A stretch of DNA of 38,946 nucleotides from Comamonadaceae bacterium (GTDB lineage Bacteria > Pseudomonadota > Gammaproteobacteria > Burkholderiales > Burkholderiaceae_C), in assembly GCA_947372865.1 (NCBI GenBank), contig CANBVJ010000029.1, positions 1 through 38,946 on the forward strand, read 5' to 3'. Of this stretch, positions 6,962 to 15,655 are shown piece by piece (positions within the stretch are counted from its first letter, which is position 1; each line of letters begins with the position of its first letter). The position numbers and the translations under genes are program-made. The notes beneath the pieces are model-generated. The model worked only from the letters and a program-made list of their open reading frames with translations. It was not told the DNA's origin and made no database searches.

Positions 6962-9937
6962 GTGTTCAAATTTCTATCTTCCGAGCCGGTGCACCAGCCG
7001 CTCAAGGCGCCCACGCCCACGGCCGAGACCACCATCAAGTGCACCACTTGCTATATGTGCGCCTGCCGCTGCGGCATCCGCGTGCATTTGCGCGAGGGCG
7101 AGAACGGCCCCGAGGTGCGCTACATCGACGGCAACCCGAACCACCCGCTCAACCAGGGCGTGATTTGCGCCAAGGGTTCCTCGGGCATCATGAAACAGAT
7201 CTCGCCCGCGCGCCTGACGCAGCCCCTGTTGCGCAAGCCCGGCAGCGAGCGTGGCGCCTCCGAGTTTGAAGCCATCAGTTGGGAAAAAGCCTACGAGATA
7301 TTGACCGATCGGCTGCAAAAAATCCGCTCCACCGACCCCAAGAAATTTGCCCTGTTCACCGGGCGCGACCAGATGCAGGCTTTGACCGGCTTATTCGCCC
7401 GGCAATTCGGCACGCCCAATTACGCGGCGCACGGCGGCTTTTGCTCGGTCAATATGGCCGCGGGCATGATCTACACCATAGGCGGCAGCTTCTGGGAATT
7501 TGGCGGCCCCGACCTGGACCGCTCCAAGGTGTTTGTGATGCTGGGCACGGCGGAGGACCACCACAGCAACCCGATGAAGATTGCGCTGTCCAAGTTCAAG
7601 CGCAGCGGCGGGCGCTTCATCTCCATCAACCCGATTCGCACTGGCTATTCGGCCATTGCCGACGAGTGGATTCCCATCAAGCCCGGCACCGATGGCGCGC
7701 TCTTGATGGCGTTGCTGCACGTGCTGATCAAAACCGACCAGCTCGACCACGCCTTCTTGAAGCGCTTTACCAACGCACCGCAGCTCGTCGTGCTGGACGA
7801 AGGTGCGCGCGAAGGCCTGTTTGCGTTCGATGCCAACCCCGAAAAAGGCCCGCCGGGCGACGGTCGCCATCCGCACAACAAACTGGTCTTCGACAAGACC
7901 AGCGGCACGGTGTTGAACGCTTATCCCGAAGGCATTGCCGACGGTTGCGACCCAGCGCTCGAAGCCCCGCCCGAAGGATTCTTCACCCTGGCCGACGGCA
8001 CGCGCGTGACCCCCGCTTTTCAGTTGCTGCGCGACCGCGTGGCGAGCTGCACGCCCGAATGGGCTGCGGCCATTACCGGCATTGACGCTGCGCGCATTGT
8101 CAAGCTGGCCCACGAGATGGGCGACGCGGCACTCACGCAAGCATTTGAGCTGCCCATTCCGTGGACTGATGCCTGGGGCAAAGTGCACCTGACCACGCAG
8201 GCGCGGCCCTTGGCTTTTCACGCCATGCGCGGGCTGGCGGCGCATTCCAACGGCTTTCAAACCGTGCGTGCGCTGGCGGTGTTGATGAGCGTGCTGGGCA
8301 CGATTGATGCGCCCGGCGGCTTTCGGCACAAGGCGCCGTACCCGCGCCACATCGTGCCCAATTACCGCGCCTTCAATTCGCCCGAGATGATCCAGCCCAA
8401 CACGCCGCTCAATGCCGCGCCGCTGGGCTTCCCCGCCCACCCGGACGAGCTGGCTATTAACCCCGACGGCACGCCGATCCGCATTGACCACGCCTTCTCC
8501 TGGGAGCATCCGCTGTCGGCCCACGGCATGATGCACAACGTGATTACCAACGCGGCCAAGGGCGACCCGTATCGCATCGACACGCTGATGATCTTCATGG
8601 CCAATATGGCCTGGAACAGTTCCATGAACACCATGGGCGTGCGCGAAATGCTCAACCGCAAGGACGAGAAGGGCGAACACGTGATTCCGTTTTTGGTGGT
8701 GTGTGACGCCTTCCAGAGTGAGACCGTGGCCTTTGCCGATCTGGTGCTGCCCGATACAACGTACCTGGAACGCCACGACGTGATGGGCATGCTGGACCGC
8801 CCGATTTCGGAATTTGACGGCCCGGTGGATTCGGTGCGCATTCCAGTGGTGAAGCCCCTGGGCGAATGCAGGCCTTTCCAGGAAGTGCTGATTGAGCTCG
8901 CAGGGCGCCTCAAATTCCCCGCCTTCACCACGGCCGAAGGCACGCGTAAATTCACCGGCTACCCGGACTTTGTGGTGAATTTTCAGCCGCAACCCGGCAT
9001 TGGCTTTTTGATGGGCTGGCGAGGCAAGGACGGCGACCAACATTTGCGCGGCGAGCCCAATCCCAAGCAGTGGGAAGCCTATGAGAAGAACGGCTGCGTG
9101 TTCCAGTACCACATGCCCGAGACCATGCACTACATGCGCAACTGGAACCGCGAGTACCTGGACTTTGCCAAAGACAAAGGCTGGCGCCAGAAGAACGATC
9201 CGGTGCAACTCGCCATTTATTCCGACACCTTGCAGGCCTTTCGCCTGGCCGCGCAAGGCAAGTCTGAGGGCCGCCAGCCGCCCGAGCATCTGCGCGAACG
9301 TATCGACACCTACTTTGACCCGCTGCCGTTTTGGTACGCACCGCTCGAAGAAGACGCCACCGATCTGGCAGCCTATCCGCTCAACGCGATTACCCAGCGG
9401 CCCATGGCGATGTACCACTCGTGGGATTCGCAAAACGCCTGGCTGCGCCAGATCCACAGCCACAACTACCTGCATGTGAACCCGCGCACCGCACAGGCCG
9501 CAGGCATTGCCGACGGCGGCTGGGCCTGGGTGGAAAGCCAATGGGGCCAGGTGCGCTGCATGCTGCGCTACAGCGAGGCGGTGGAGCCCGGCACGGTCTG
9601 GACCTGGAACGCGATTGGCAAGGCCGATGGCGCCTGGCAGCTCGCCCCCGGCGCGGACGAGGCGCGCAAGGGCTTTTTGCTCAACCACCTGATCTCCGAG
9701 GAGCTGCCCATGCAGGGCACGGCCAGCGGGCGCATTAGCAACTCCGACCCCATCACCGGCCAGGCCGGCTGGTACGACGTGCGCGTGCGCATCCGGCCCG
9801 CCGAGCCCGAGGAGCCACACGAGACCTTCCCGCAAATGGCCAGCATGCCCGCCGTACCCGGCGTGCTGGGCAAGGCGGCGCAGGTTTTGACTTACTTTGC
9901 GGGCAAGAAAAAGAACGCCGGAGGCACAACACCATGA
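6962..9937 (+). CDS. soeA: Sulfite dehydrogenase molybdopterin subunit SoeA
   Basis: This is a 991-residue member of the DMSO-reductase superfamily with bis-MGD molybdenum cofactor. The N-terminal [4Fe-4S] site is C30-x2-C33-x3-C37-x31-C69. A likely molybdenum ligand is C161 in GGFCSVN. There is no twin-arginine signal peptide, so the enzyme should stay in the cytoplasm. That separates it from polysulfide and thiosulfate reductases and fits the cytoplasmic sulfite:quinone oxidoreductase SoeABC (EC 1.8.5.6). Translation starts at GTG 6962 with AAGGA 7 bp upstream. It lies 15 bp after pta, and its TGA overlaps the soeB ATG. Context decides the substrate: Xsc releases sulfite inside the cell. 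The alternative, a reductase acting on another sulfur oxyanion, is less likely. Confidence 0.82.
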   Translation: MFKFLSSEPVHQPLKAPTPTAETTIKCTTCYMCACRCGIRVHLREGENGPEVRYIDGNPNHPLNQGVICAKGSSGIMKQISPARLTQPLLRKPGSERGASEFEAISWEKAYEILTDRLQKIRSTDPKKFALFTGRDQMQALTGLFARQFGTPNYAAHGGFCSVNMAAGMIYTIGGSFWEFGGPDLDRSKVFVMLGTAEDHHSNPMKIALSKFKRSGGRFISINPIRTGYSAIADEWIPIKPGTDGALLMALLHVLIKTDQLDHAFLKRFTNAPQLVVLDEGAREGLFAFDANPEKGPPGDGRHPHNKLVFDKTSGTVLNAYPEGIADGCDPALEAPPEGFFTLADGTRVTPAFQLLRDRVASCTPEWAAAITGIDAARIVKLAHEMGDAALTQAFELPIPWTDAWGKVHLTTQARPLAFHAMRGLAAHSNGFQTVRALAVLMSVLGTIDAPGGFRHKAPYPRHIVPNYRAFNSPEMIQPNTPLNAAPLGFPAHPDELAINPDGTPIRIDHAFSWEHPLSAHGMMHNVITNAAKGDPYRIDTLMIFMANMAWNSSMNTMGVREMLNRKDEKGEHVIPFLVVCDAFQSETVAFADLVLPDTTYLERHDVMGMLDRPISEFDGPVDSVRIPVVKPLGECRPFQEVLIELAGRLKFPAFTTAEGTRKFTGYPDFVVNFQPQPGIGFLMGWRGKDGDQHLRGEPNPKQWEAYEKNGCVFQYHMPETMHYMRNWNREYLDFAKDKGWRQKNDPVQLAIYSDTLQAFRLAAQGKSEGRQPPEHLRERIDTYFDPLPFWYAPLEEDATDLAAYPLNAITQRPMAMYHSWDSQNAWLRQIHSHNYLHVNPRTAQAAGIADGGWAWVESQWGQVRCMLRYSEAVEPGTVWTWNAIGKADGAWQLAPGADEARKGFLLNHLISEELPMQGTASGRISNSDPITGQAGWYDVRVRIRPAEPEEPHETFPQMASMPAVPGVLGKAAQVLTYFAGKKKNAGGTTP

Positions 9938-10749
9938 TCCAGTGGCTCAAGGATTTGTTGCAATCCAACCTGGTGGAGAGCAGCCCCGGCGCGCGCGCCA
10001 ACACGCCTGCCGCGTCCACCCCTCCCAAGCGGGTGCGCGCCGAACAGGGCGAGACGCTGGCCAAGCAGCTCGCGCTGGTGATTGACCTGAACGTGTGCGT
10101 GGGCTGCCACGCCTGCGTCACGTCTTGCAAGCAATGGAACACCTCGGGCAGCGCAGGCCCGCTGGCCGACTTTGCGCCCTACGGTGCCAACCCCACCGGC
10201 ACCTTTTTCAACCGGGTGCAAACCTACGAGGCGGGCGAGTTTCCGGGCACCGACACCATCCACTTCCCCAAAAGTTGTCTGCATTGTGAAGACCCGCCCT
10301 GCGTGCCGGTCTGCCCCACGGGCGCGAGCTACAAGCGCGCGGAAGACGGCATCGTGTTGGTGGACTACGACAAGTGCATCGGCTGCAAATACTGCGCCTG
10401 GGCCTGCCCCTACGGCGCGCGTGAGATCGACGAAGAGCGCCAGGTGATGACCAAGTGCACACTGTGCGTGGACCGCATTTACGACGAAGAGCTGCCAGTC
10501 GAAGACCGCAAGCCCGCGTGTGTGAAAGCCTGCCCTACCAACGCGCGCCTGTTTGGCGACGTGAAAGACCCGAACTCCGAGGTGAGCATCGCCATTCGCG
10601 AGCGCGGCGGCTACTCGCTCATGCCCGAGTGGGAAACCAGCCCGGCCAACCAGTACCTGCCGCGCCAGATCACGCCCATGGCGCATGCAGCGGCGTCTAT
10701 TGCGCCCAAGGCCACACCTCCCGCGTTTCGTTCCAGCCCCCAGGATTGA
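9934..10749 (+). CDS. soeB: Sulfite dehydrogenase iron-sulfur subunit SoeB
   Basis: This 271-residue DmsB/PhsB-type electron-transfer subunit has sixteen cysteines in four ferredoxin-like motifs: CVGCHACVTSC (about residue 54), CLHCEDPPCVPVC, CIGCKYCAWAC, and CTLC with a distant CVKACP. They should bind four [4Fe-4S] clusters that carry electrons from the molybdenum site of SoeA to the membrane subunit. There is no export signal, consistent with a cytoplasm-facing complex. The ATG overlaps the soeA stop (ATGA), implying coupled translation and fixed stoichiometry. The last 40 residues are Ala/Pro-rich and look like an unstructured tail. Confidence 0.85.
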   Translation: MIQWLKDLLQSNLVESSPGARANTPAASTPPKRVRAEQGETLAKQLALVIDLNVCVGCHACVTSCKQWNTSGSAGPLADFAPYGANPTGTFFNRVQTYEAGEFPGTDTIHFPKSCLHCEDPPCVPVCPTGASYKRAEDGIVLVDYDKCIGCKYCAWACPYGAREIDEERQVMTKCTLCVDRIYDEELPVEDRKPACVKACPTNARLFGDVKDPNSEVSIAIRERGGYSLMPEWETSPANQYLPRQITPMAHAAASIAPKATPPAFRSSPQD

Positions 10750-10755
10750 CCCACC

Positions 10756-11688
10756 ATGCATCCCGCTTTTTCGATTCTGTTTTTTACCACCTTGGCCGGC
10801 GCGGCGCAGGGCCTGGTCGTGGCTTTGGCGCTGGCGCTGTTGGCCGGCGTGGCCATGGACGCCGCCTTTGTGCTGCAGGCGCTGGCCGTGGGCGAAGTGC
10901 TGCTGATCGCAGGCCTGGGCGCCTCGTTTTTGCACCTGGGTCACAAGATGCGGGCCTGGCGCGCAGTGCTGATGTGGCGCACCTCGTGGATGTCGCGCGA
11001 GGTGATTGTGCTGCCCGCCTTTATCGGTCTGGTAGGCGCGTGGTGGCTGAGTTTGTGGGCGGGCATCAGCGGCCCCTGGGCGCAGGCTTTGCCGCTGCTG
11101 GTGGTGGCCGGTGCGCTGCTGCTGTGGTACTGCACCGCCATGATTTACGCCTGCCTGCGCTTTATTCAGGAATGGGCGCACTGGCTCACGGTGGCCAATT
11201 TCACGCTGATCGGCCTGTCCTCGGGCAGCATGCTGGTCTGTGCGCTGGCAGCACTCAACCAGCAAGACGCGCTGCTGCAGGTGCTGGCGCCCTGGGCGAC
11301 CGAGATCACCCTGCTGGCGGGCCTGGCCCGCTGGGCCAGCCTGCGCCGCAACGCAGATTTGCGCGCCATCTCGACCTTGCAATCGGCCACCGGCATCAAG
11401 GCGTCCAAATTGGTGCAAAAGTCCATGGGCATGTCGGCCGGGTCTTTCAACACCCGCGAGTTTTTCCACGGCGCCAGCCTGGTTGTGCTGCGCAATATGC
11501 GCTGGGCGTTTTCCTTGGGCCTGTTTGTGCTGCCGCTGGCGTTGGCCTGGTGGGCCTTTTCCAGTGCCGCGCTTTGGCCCTGGGTGCTGGCATCGGTGCT
11601 GCAAGCGCCGTCACTGATCGCCGAGCGCTGGGTGTTTTTTGCCCAGGCCAAGCATCCGCAAAATTTGTATTACCAGACGGTGGGGTAA
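10756..11688 (+). CDS. soeC: Sulfite dehydrogenase membrane anchor SoeC (DmsC-like)
   Basis: The 310-residue, very hydrophobic protein has about eight predicted membrane segments. They start at residues 3-25 (FSILFFTTLAGAAQGLVVALAL) and continue through the DmsC-type block LHLGHKMRAWRAVLMWRTSWMSREV, a diagnostic feature of DmsC anchor subunits. It would fix SoeAB to the inner face of the membrane and pass electrons to quinone. It begins 6 bp after soeB and ends 3 bp before the cupin ORF. DmsC proteins bind no haem, and no obvious haem ligand pair stands out here. Confidence 0.85.
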   Translation: MHPAFSILFFTTLAGAAQGLVVALALALLAGVAMDAAFVLQALAVGEVLLIAGLGASFLHLGHKMRAWRAVLMWRTSWMSREVIVLPAFIGLVGAWWLSLWAGISGPWAQALPLLVVAGALLLWYCTAMIYACLRFIQEWAHWLTVANFTLIGLSSGSMLVCALAALNQQDALLQVLAPWATEITLLAGLARWASLRRNADLRAISTLQSATGIKASKLVQKSMGMSAGSFNTREFFHGASLVVLRNMRWAFSLGLFVLPLALAWWAFSSAALWPWVLASVLQAPSLIAERWVFFAQAKHPQNLYYQTVG

Positions 11689-11691
11689 AGC

Positions 11692-12099
11692 ATGTTGATG
11701 AAAACCTGCTGTGTGATGCAAATAGCCTCTAAACACCTCGATGATCTTGAATGGACTGCGTGGCCTGCCGATCAGGTCGCCACGCGCGGAAAGGCGCAAT
11801 GGAAAGAGCTGCTTGGCAGTGCTTCTGGATGTCAAAACAACATGACCATGGGCGTGGTTCGCCTCAGAAAAGGGGAGTCGCTCGAGCCCCATCGCCATGC
11901 GCAGCCTGAAACCTATTTCACCCTGTCAGGACGCGGAACGGTGACCATTGAGGGCGTAGTACATGGCGTCGAACCGGGAAGACTGCTGTTCATTCCGGGC
12001 AACGCACAGCACCAGATCAACAACGTTTTTGAAGAGGATCTGACGATTCTTTATGCGTTTGCGGTCCGTGATTTCAGCACCATCCAATACGACTTCTAA
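11692..12099 (+). CDS. Small single-domain cupin protein
   Basis: The 135-residue protein is one cupin barrel. The metal motif is H-x-H-x3-E-x-Y (HRHAQPETY, about residues 64-72), and the second motif GRLLFIPGNAQH places a third histidine 40 residues after the first. These His/His/Glu/His ligands should hold one divalent metal. The ORF starts 3 bp after soeC, so it is very likely cotranscribed with the sulfonate operon. ATG 11692 is used; an internal ATG at 11716 is possible. Its coding sequence looks less GC-rich than its neighbours, which may mean separate acquisition. The reaction is unknown. Roles as a sulfur-compound sensor, a dioxygenase-like enzyme or a lyase cannot be told apart from sequence alone. 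Confidence 0.75.
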   Translation: MLMKTCCVMQIASKHLDDLEWTAWPADQVATRGKAQWKELLGSASGCQNNMTMGVVRLRKGESLEPHRHAQPETYFTLSGRGTVTIEGVVHGVEPGRLLFIPGNAQHQINNVFEEDLTILYAFAVRDFSTIQYDF

Positions 12100-12127
12100 G
12101 CCAGTCCGGTTGCTCGCCCTTGCGGTC

Positions 12128-12156
12128 TTCACACCACAGGACTCGGGTGCGATACT
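12128..12156 (+). promoter_or_regulatory. Candidate sigma-70 promoter upstream of the EamA transporter
   Basis: A -35 TTCACA (12128-12133, five of six consensus bases) is separated by 17 bp from GATACT (12151-12156), which is preceded by an extended -10 TGC (12148-12150). Transcription would begin near 12163, about 45 bp before the chosen ATG at 12208. This argues that the sulfonate operon ends with the cupin gene and that a new unit starts here. Confidence 0.45.
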
Positions 12157-12207
12157 GGTGCGTTGACGACCGCACATGCTACCGCAACCCACCCGAGAAA
12201 CGCCCCC

Positions 12208-13185
12208 ATGGACACCTCCACCAAGGCGGCATCTGATTTGCGCGCACCCCACAGCCGCGCACTGGCCAATTTTTTGTGCATGCTGTCCATGCTGGTCTGG
12301 GCGCTGGGGCTGCCGGCGGCCGACCTGCTGATTGGCCCGGTACCGGCCTTGCCGCTCACCGCCGCGCGCATGGTGATGGCCGCACTGTGTCTGCTGCCGC
12401 TATGGTGGTGGATGGAAGGCCCGCAGGCGCTGCGCGCCGCGCACTGGGGTAAGGGCGTGCTGGTGGGCGGTGGCGGCATTGGCATTGGCGCTTTCATGCT
12501 GGTGCTGGGCCAGGGCCGCACCAATATGGTGACGGTGGCGGTGATCTCGGCTGCCATGCCGGTGGTGGGCATTGCCATTGAGGTGGCGCTGGACGGACGC
12601 AAGATAACGCTGGCCTTGGTACTGGGCGTGTTGCTCAGCCTGGTAGGTGGGGTGATGGCGCTGGGCGGCGCGGGCGACGGGCTCGGCATGGGCTTGGGCG
12701 CGTTGCTGTGCTTTGGCTCCATCGTGCTGTACACGCTGGGCTCGCGCATGACGGTCACGTCCTTTCCCACACTCACGCCGCTGGGGCGCACCACGGTCAC
12801 GCTCACCGGCGCAGCCCTGGCCACCAGTGTGGCGGCGGCGGCCAACGCGCTGCTCGGCGGCGCGGGTCCCGACTGGAATGTGCTGGGCCTGAAAGAACTC
12901 GGTGCGCTGGCGGTATTTGCCATTGGCGGCCTAGCCATCAGCCAGGTGCTGTGGATCATGTCGATTGGCAGCCTGGGCATTGCCATGTCGTCGCTGCACA
13001 TCAACGCCACGCCGTTTTACGTGATGCTGATCTTGTTTGCGCTGGGCGGGGCCTGGGACTGGACGCAGGCGCTGGCCGCCGCCGTGGTGGGCCTGGGCGT
13101 GCTGATTGCGCAAGGCATCGTGCCACTGGGGCGGCGTCCGGCGCCTGTCGCCAGCGCAACCCATGACCGGGCGCAAGGGCATTAA
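12208..13185 (+). CDS. EamA/DMT-family transporter
   Basis: The 325-residue integral membrane protein has ten hydrophobic segments in two EamA halves. The first begins near NFLCMLSMLVWALGLPAAD and the second near LGMGLGALLCFGSIVLYTLG. Drug/metabolite transporters of this type export small metabolites such as amino acids or nucleosides, but the substrate cannot be read from sequence. ATG 12208 was chosen over a TTG at 12163 because the family N-terminus starts close to the first membrane helix and the segment between is not conserved-looking. A promoter candidate lies at 12128-12156. The hydrolase gene follows after 62 bp and may be cotranscribed. Confidence 0.82.
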   Translation: MDTSTKAASDLRAPHSRALANFLCMLSMLVWALGLPAADLLIGPVPALPLTAARMVMAALCLLPLWWWMEGPQALRAAHWGKGVLVGGGGIGIGAFMLVLGQGRTNMVTVAVISAAMPVVGIAIEVALDGRKITLALVLGVLLSLVGGVMALGGAGDGLGMGLGALLCFGSIVLYTLGSRMTVTSFPTLTPLGRTTVTLTGAALATSVAAAANALLGGAGPDWNVLGLKELGALAVFAIGGLAISQVLWIMSIGSLGIAMSSLHINATPFYVMLILFALGGAWDWTQALAAAVVGLGVLIAQGIVPLGRRPAPVASATHDRAQGH

Positions 13186-13247
13186 GGTGGTGCCGGGATA
13201 AGGTTCGGCGTGTTTCTCCGGCCACGTCCTTCACCGCAAGGAGTTCC

Positions 13248-14564
13248 ATGCTGCAATGCGCCTTTATCGCCTCGGCCTTGGTTTGGGGCCTGATTTCTTT
13301 ACCAGGACCCGCCATGGCCCAAGCCAACCGCATTGACACCATTCGGTCCGATGCACCGCAGCTCGCGGCCTATGGCGGCGCCGTGGGCGTGACCACGCGC
13401 ACCGTCACCAACCCCGGCCAACTCGATATCGCCCACTACAAGGCGGGCGCACCCATGCCGGTCTACGACCGTGCGTTGACGCTCGAAATCTGGTACCCGG
13501 CGCTGCTGGCCGCAGGCCAGAGCGGCGGCGGCAGCTACCGCGCACTCACCCGCGACGGAAAGACCGAAGTCACCCTGCACGGGCAGGCCGTGCGCGATGC
13601 CGCGCCCCTGCCTGCAGGCAGCCCCTACCCGCTGCTGATCGTCTCGCACGGCTACCCGGGCAACCGCTTTTTGCTCAGCCACCTGGCAGAAAACCTGGCC
13701 AGCAAGGGCTATGTGGTGGCCTCAATCGACCACGCCGACAGCACCTACGACCGCCAAGGCCCCTTTGGCAGCACGCTGCTCAACCGTTCGCTGGATCAGC
13801 TTTTTGTGCTCAACGAGATGGCGCGCCTGGGCCGCAGCGACGCCACGCTCCAAGGCCTGGTCAACGCCGACCAAACCGCCTTGATTGGTTATTCCATGGG
13901 CGGCTTTGGCGTGCTCAACACCATAGGCGCTGGATTTACCGCAGCCAGCGTGGGCTATGCCTGGGGCACGCCCAACGGCGCACTGGCGCAGCGCCAGGCC
14001 GGCAACCCGGCGTATGTGGCCAGCATGGACCCGCGCATCAAGGCGGCCATTGCCTTTGCGCCCTGGGGATGGAACGCTGGCTTTTGGGACGCTGCGGGCC
14101 TGGCCGGCATCAAGACGCCGGTGCTGTTTGTGGCGGGCAGCTTGGACGACGTGTCGGGCTATTCGCCCGGCGTGCGCAACCTGTTTGAAGGCGCGGTCAA
14201 CGCCCCGCGCTACCTGCTGACCTATGAGAACGCCAACCACAACGCCGGCGCGCCCATACCCCCGCCGCAAGAAACCTGGACGCCCGTGCCCCAGCTCGAC
14301 TTTGTGCCCGCCGAACATTACAGCGACGCGGTGTGGGACAACGTGCGCATGAACAACATCGCCCAGCACTTTGCCACCGCCTTCCTTGGCAAATTCCTCC
14401 AGCGCGACGCGTCCATGGACGGCTACCTGAACCTGGTGAAATACGCCAAAGACGGCAAGATGTCGCTGGAGAAAGACGGCAGCCCCAAGCCTGACCACAG
14501 CTACTGGAAAGGCTTTCCGGCCCGCAGCGCCGTGGGCTTGCGCCTGGAGCAGCGCGCGCCCTAA
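13248..14564 (+). CDS. Secreted alpha/beta hydrolase (PAF-acetylhydrolase/dienelactone-hydrolase-like)
   Basis: The 438-residue product begins with a signal peptide (cleavage likely after AMA at residue 24), pointing to the periplasm. The hydrolase core shows an oxyanion strand PLLIVSHGYPGNR (about 128-140), the nucleophile elbow GYSMGG with Ser216, an acid candidate in VAGSLDDVSG and a histidine in NANHNAG. This layout fits the platelet-activating-factor acetylhydrolase-like and dienelactone hydrolase-like families, which cleave esters or lactones. The substrate is unknown. AAGGAG (13238-13243) precedes ATG 13248. The gene converges with the next transporter gene; the 42-bp gap holds an imperfect GC-rich hairpin without a T-run. 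Confidence 0.8.
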   Translation: MLQCAFIASALVWGLISLPGPAMAQANRIDTIRSDAPQLAAYGGAVGVTTRTVTNPGQLDIAHYKAGAPMPVYDRALTLEIWYPALLAAGQSGGGSYRALTRDGKTEVTLHGQAVRDAAPLPAGSPYPLLIVSHGYPGNRFLLSHLAENLASKGYVVASIDHADSTYDRQGPFGSTLLNRSLDQLFVLNEMARLGRSDATLQGLVNADQTALIGYSMGGFGVLNTIGAGFTAASVGYAWGTPNGALAQRQAGNPAYVASMDPRIKAAIAFAPWGWNAGFWDAAGLAGIKTPVLFVAGSLDDVSGYSPGVRNLFEGAVNAPRYLLTYENANHNAGAPIPPPQETWTPVPQLDFVPAEHYSDAVWDNVRMNNIAQHFATAFLGKFLQRDASMDGYLNLVKYAKDGKMSLEKDGSPKPDHSYWKGFPARSAVGLRLEQRAP

Positions 14565-14606
14565 AGACGCCGACCCGAGCGCCGCAGCGGCAAAACTGCC
14601 AGCGGC

Positions 14607-15566
14607 TCAGGGCAAGGTTGCAGGCAGCACCTCACGCCGGTGTTCGCGCCGGGCAATCCATACGGTAGACGCCAAAATCACCAGAGCGCCCAGCAAAGTG
14701 GTGTGACTGGGCACGTCGGCAAACACCAGCCAGCCCATCAACGCCGCCCACACCAGGTCTAAAAAGCGCAGCGACTGGGTGGCAGAAATATCGGTGGCAC
14801 GAAAGCCGCGCGTGAGCAGGTAGTGGCCCAGCGCGCCCATCAGCCCGGCGGCCACAAAGCCCAGCCACTGCCAGGGCGTGGGCGTGGTCCAGTGCAACAG
14901 CCCCAAGGGCAAACTCAGCACCGTGACCGACAACGCCTGCCACAGCACGATGACGCCGGGCGACTCGGTGCGGGTGAGGCTTTTGGTCATCAGGAATGAC
15001 GCGGCAAAAATGGGCGACGAGGCCAGCATGATGAGCGGGTACCAGCCACCCTGGCCGGTGAGCTTGGGCGCAATCACCACCAGCACCCCGGCAAAGCCAA
15101 AAAGTGCCGCCACCCAGCGGTCGGTGCGCATGGTTTCGCCCAAAAACCAGGACGCGCCCAGCATGATGAAAATCGGCCCGGTAAAGCCAATGGCCGTGGT
15201 ATCCGCCAGCCCCAGGTGCGGCAGCGCGGTAAACCAAAACATCAGCCCCAGCGTGTGCACCGCGCCGCGCCAGAGCTGGCCCGCCATATTGACCGGCCAG
15301 TAGCTACGCCAACCCTGGCGCAGCAGCAGCGGCAGCATGATGATCACGCTAAACAGGTAGCGCAAAAACTGCGCCTCAAAAGGATCGATGGACAGCGTGA
15401 TGGCACGCACCAGGGTGTTGAGCAAGGTAAACGCCACGCCGCTGAGCGCCACCCAGAACATGCCGCGCCACACGTCGGGCATCAAGTGGCCGCGCATGCG
15501 CGCGTGGCGCAACCACAACGCCAAGCGGCGCGTGGAAAAGGCGGGGGTGGAGCGCGAGGCGCTCAT
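14607..15566 (-). CDS. EamA/DMT-family transporter (second copy in the window)
   Basis: The 319-residue membrane protein has ten segments and two EamA repeats. Typical blocks are WRGMFWVALSGVAFTLLNTLVRAI, the LRYLFSVIIMLPLL helix, and near the end LRFLDLVWAALMGWLVFADVPS. It is closer to the RhaT/YdcZ-like metabolite exporters with a SAM-transporter-type look than to the transporter at 12208, so the two are not a recent duplication. ATG 15566 was preferred over 15638, which would add a Trp/Pro-rich leader unlike the family. Substrate unknown. It lies 89 bp downstream of mipA on the same strand and may share its transcript. Confidence 0.8.
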   Translation of the reverse strand: MSASRSTPAFSTRRLALWLRHARMRGHLMPDVWRGMFWVALSGVAFTLLNTLVRAITLSIDPFEAQFLRYLFSVIIMLPLLLRQGWRSYWPVNMAGQLWRGAVHTLGLMFWFTALPHLGLADTTAIGFTGPIFIMLGASWFLGETMRTDRWVAALFGFAGVLVVIAPKLTGQGGWYPLIMLASSPIFAASFLMTKSLTRTESPGVIVLWQALSVTVLSLPLGLLHWTTPTPWQWLGFVAAGLMGALGHYLLTRGFRATDISATQSLRFLDLVWAALMGWLVFADVPSHTTLLGALVILASTVWIARREHRREVLPATLP

Positions 15567-15655
15567 GGGCGCGGGCCAAGAAAAAGTAAAAGCACGGCCC
15601 GAGTATCCGGCCCCGGGCGGCCAGCACCAGTCTCCCAACCGACACGCGCCGTCTG

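Noticed and set aside
7391-9835. An 814-codon open frame antisense to soeA, and a 491-codon one antisense to xsc (4495-5970).
   Set aside because: High GC at third codon positions removes stops from the opposite strand. The translations are low-complexity (His, Gly, Val, Gln rich), resemble no family, and lie fully inside well-supported genes.
14577-14608. GC-rich imperfect hairpin between the convergent hydrolase and transporter genes as a bidirectional terminator.
   Set aside because: The stem is interrupted and there is no T-run on either strand.
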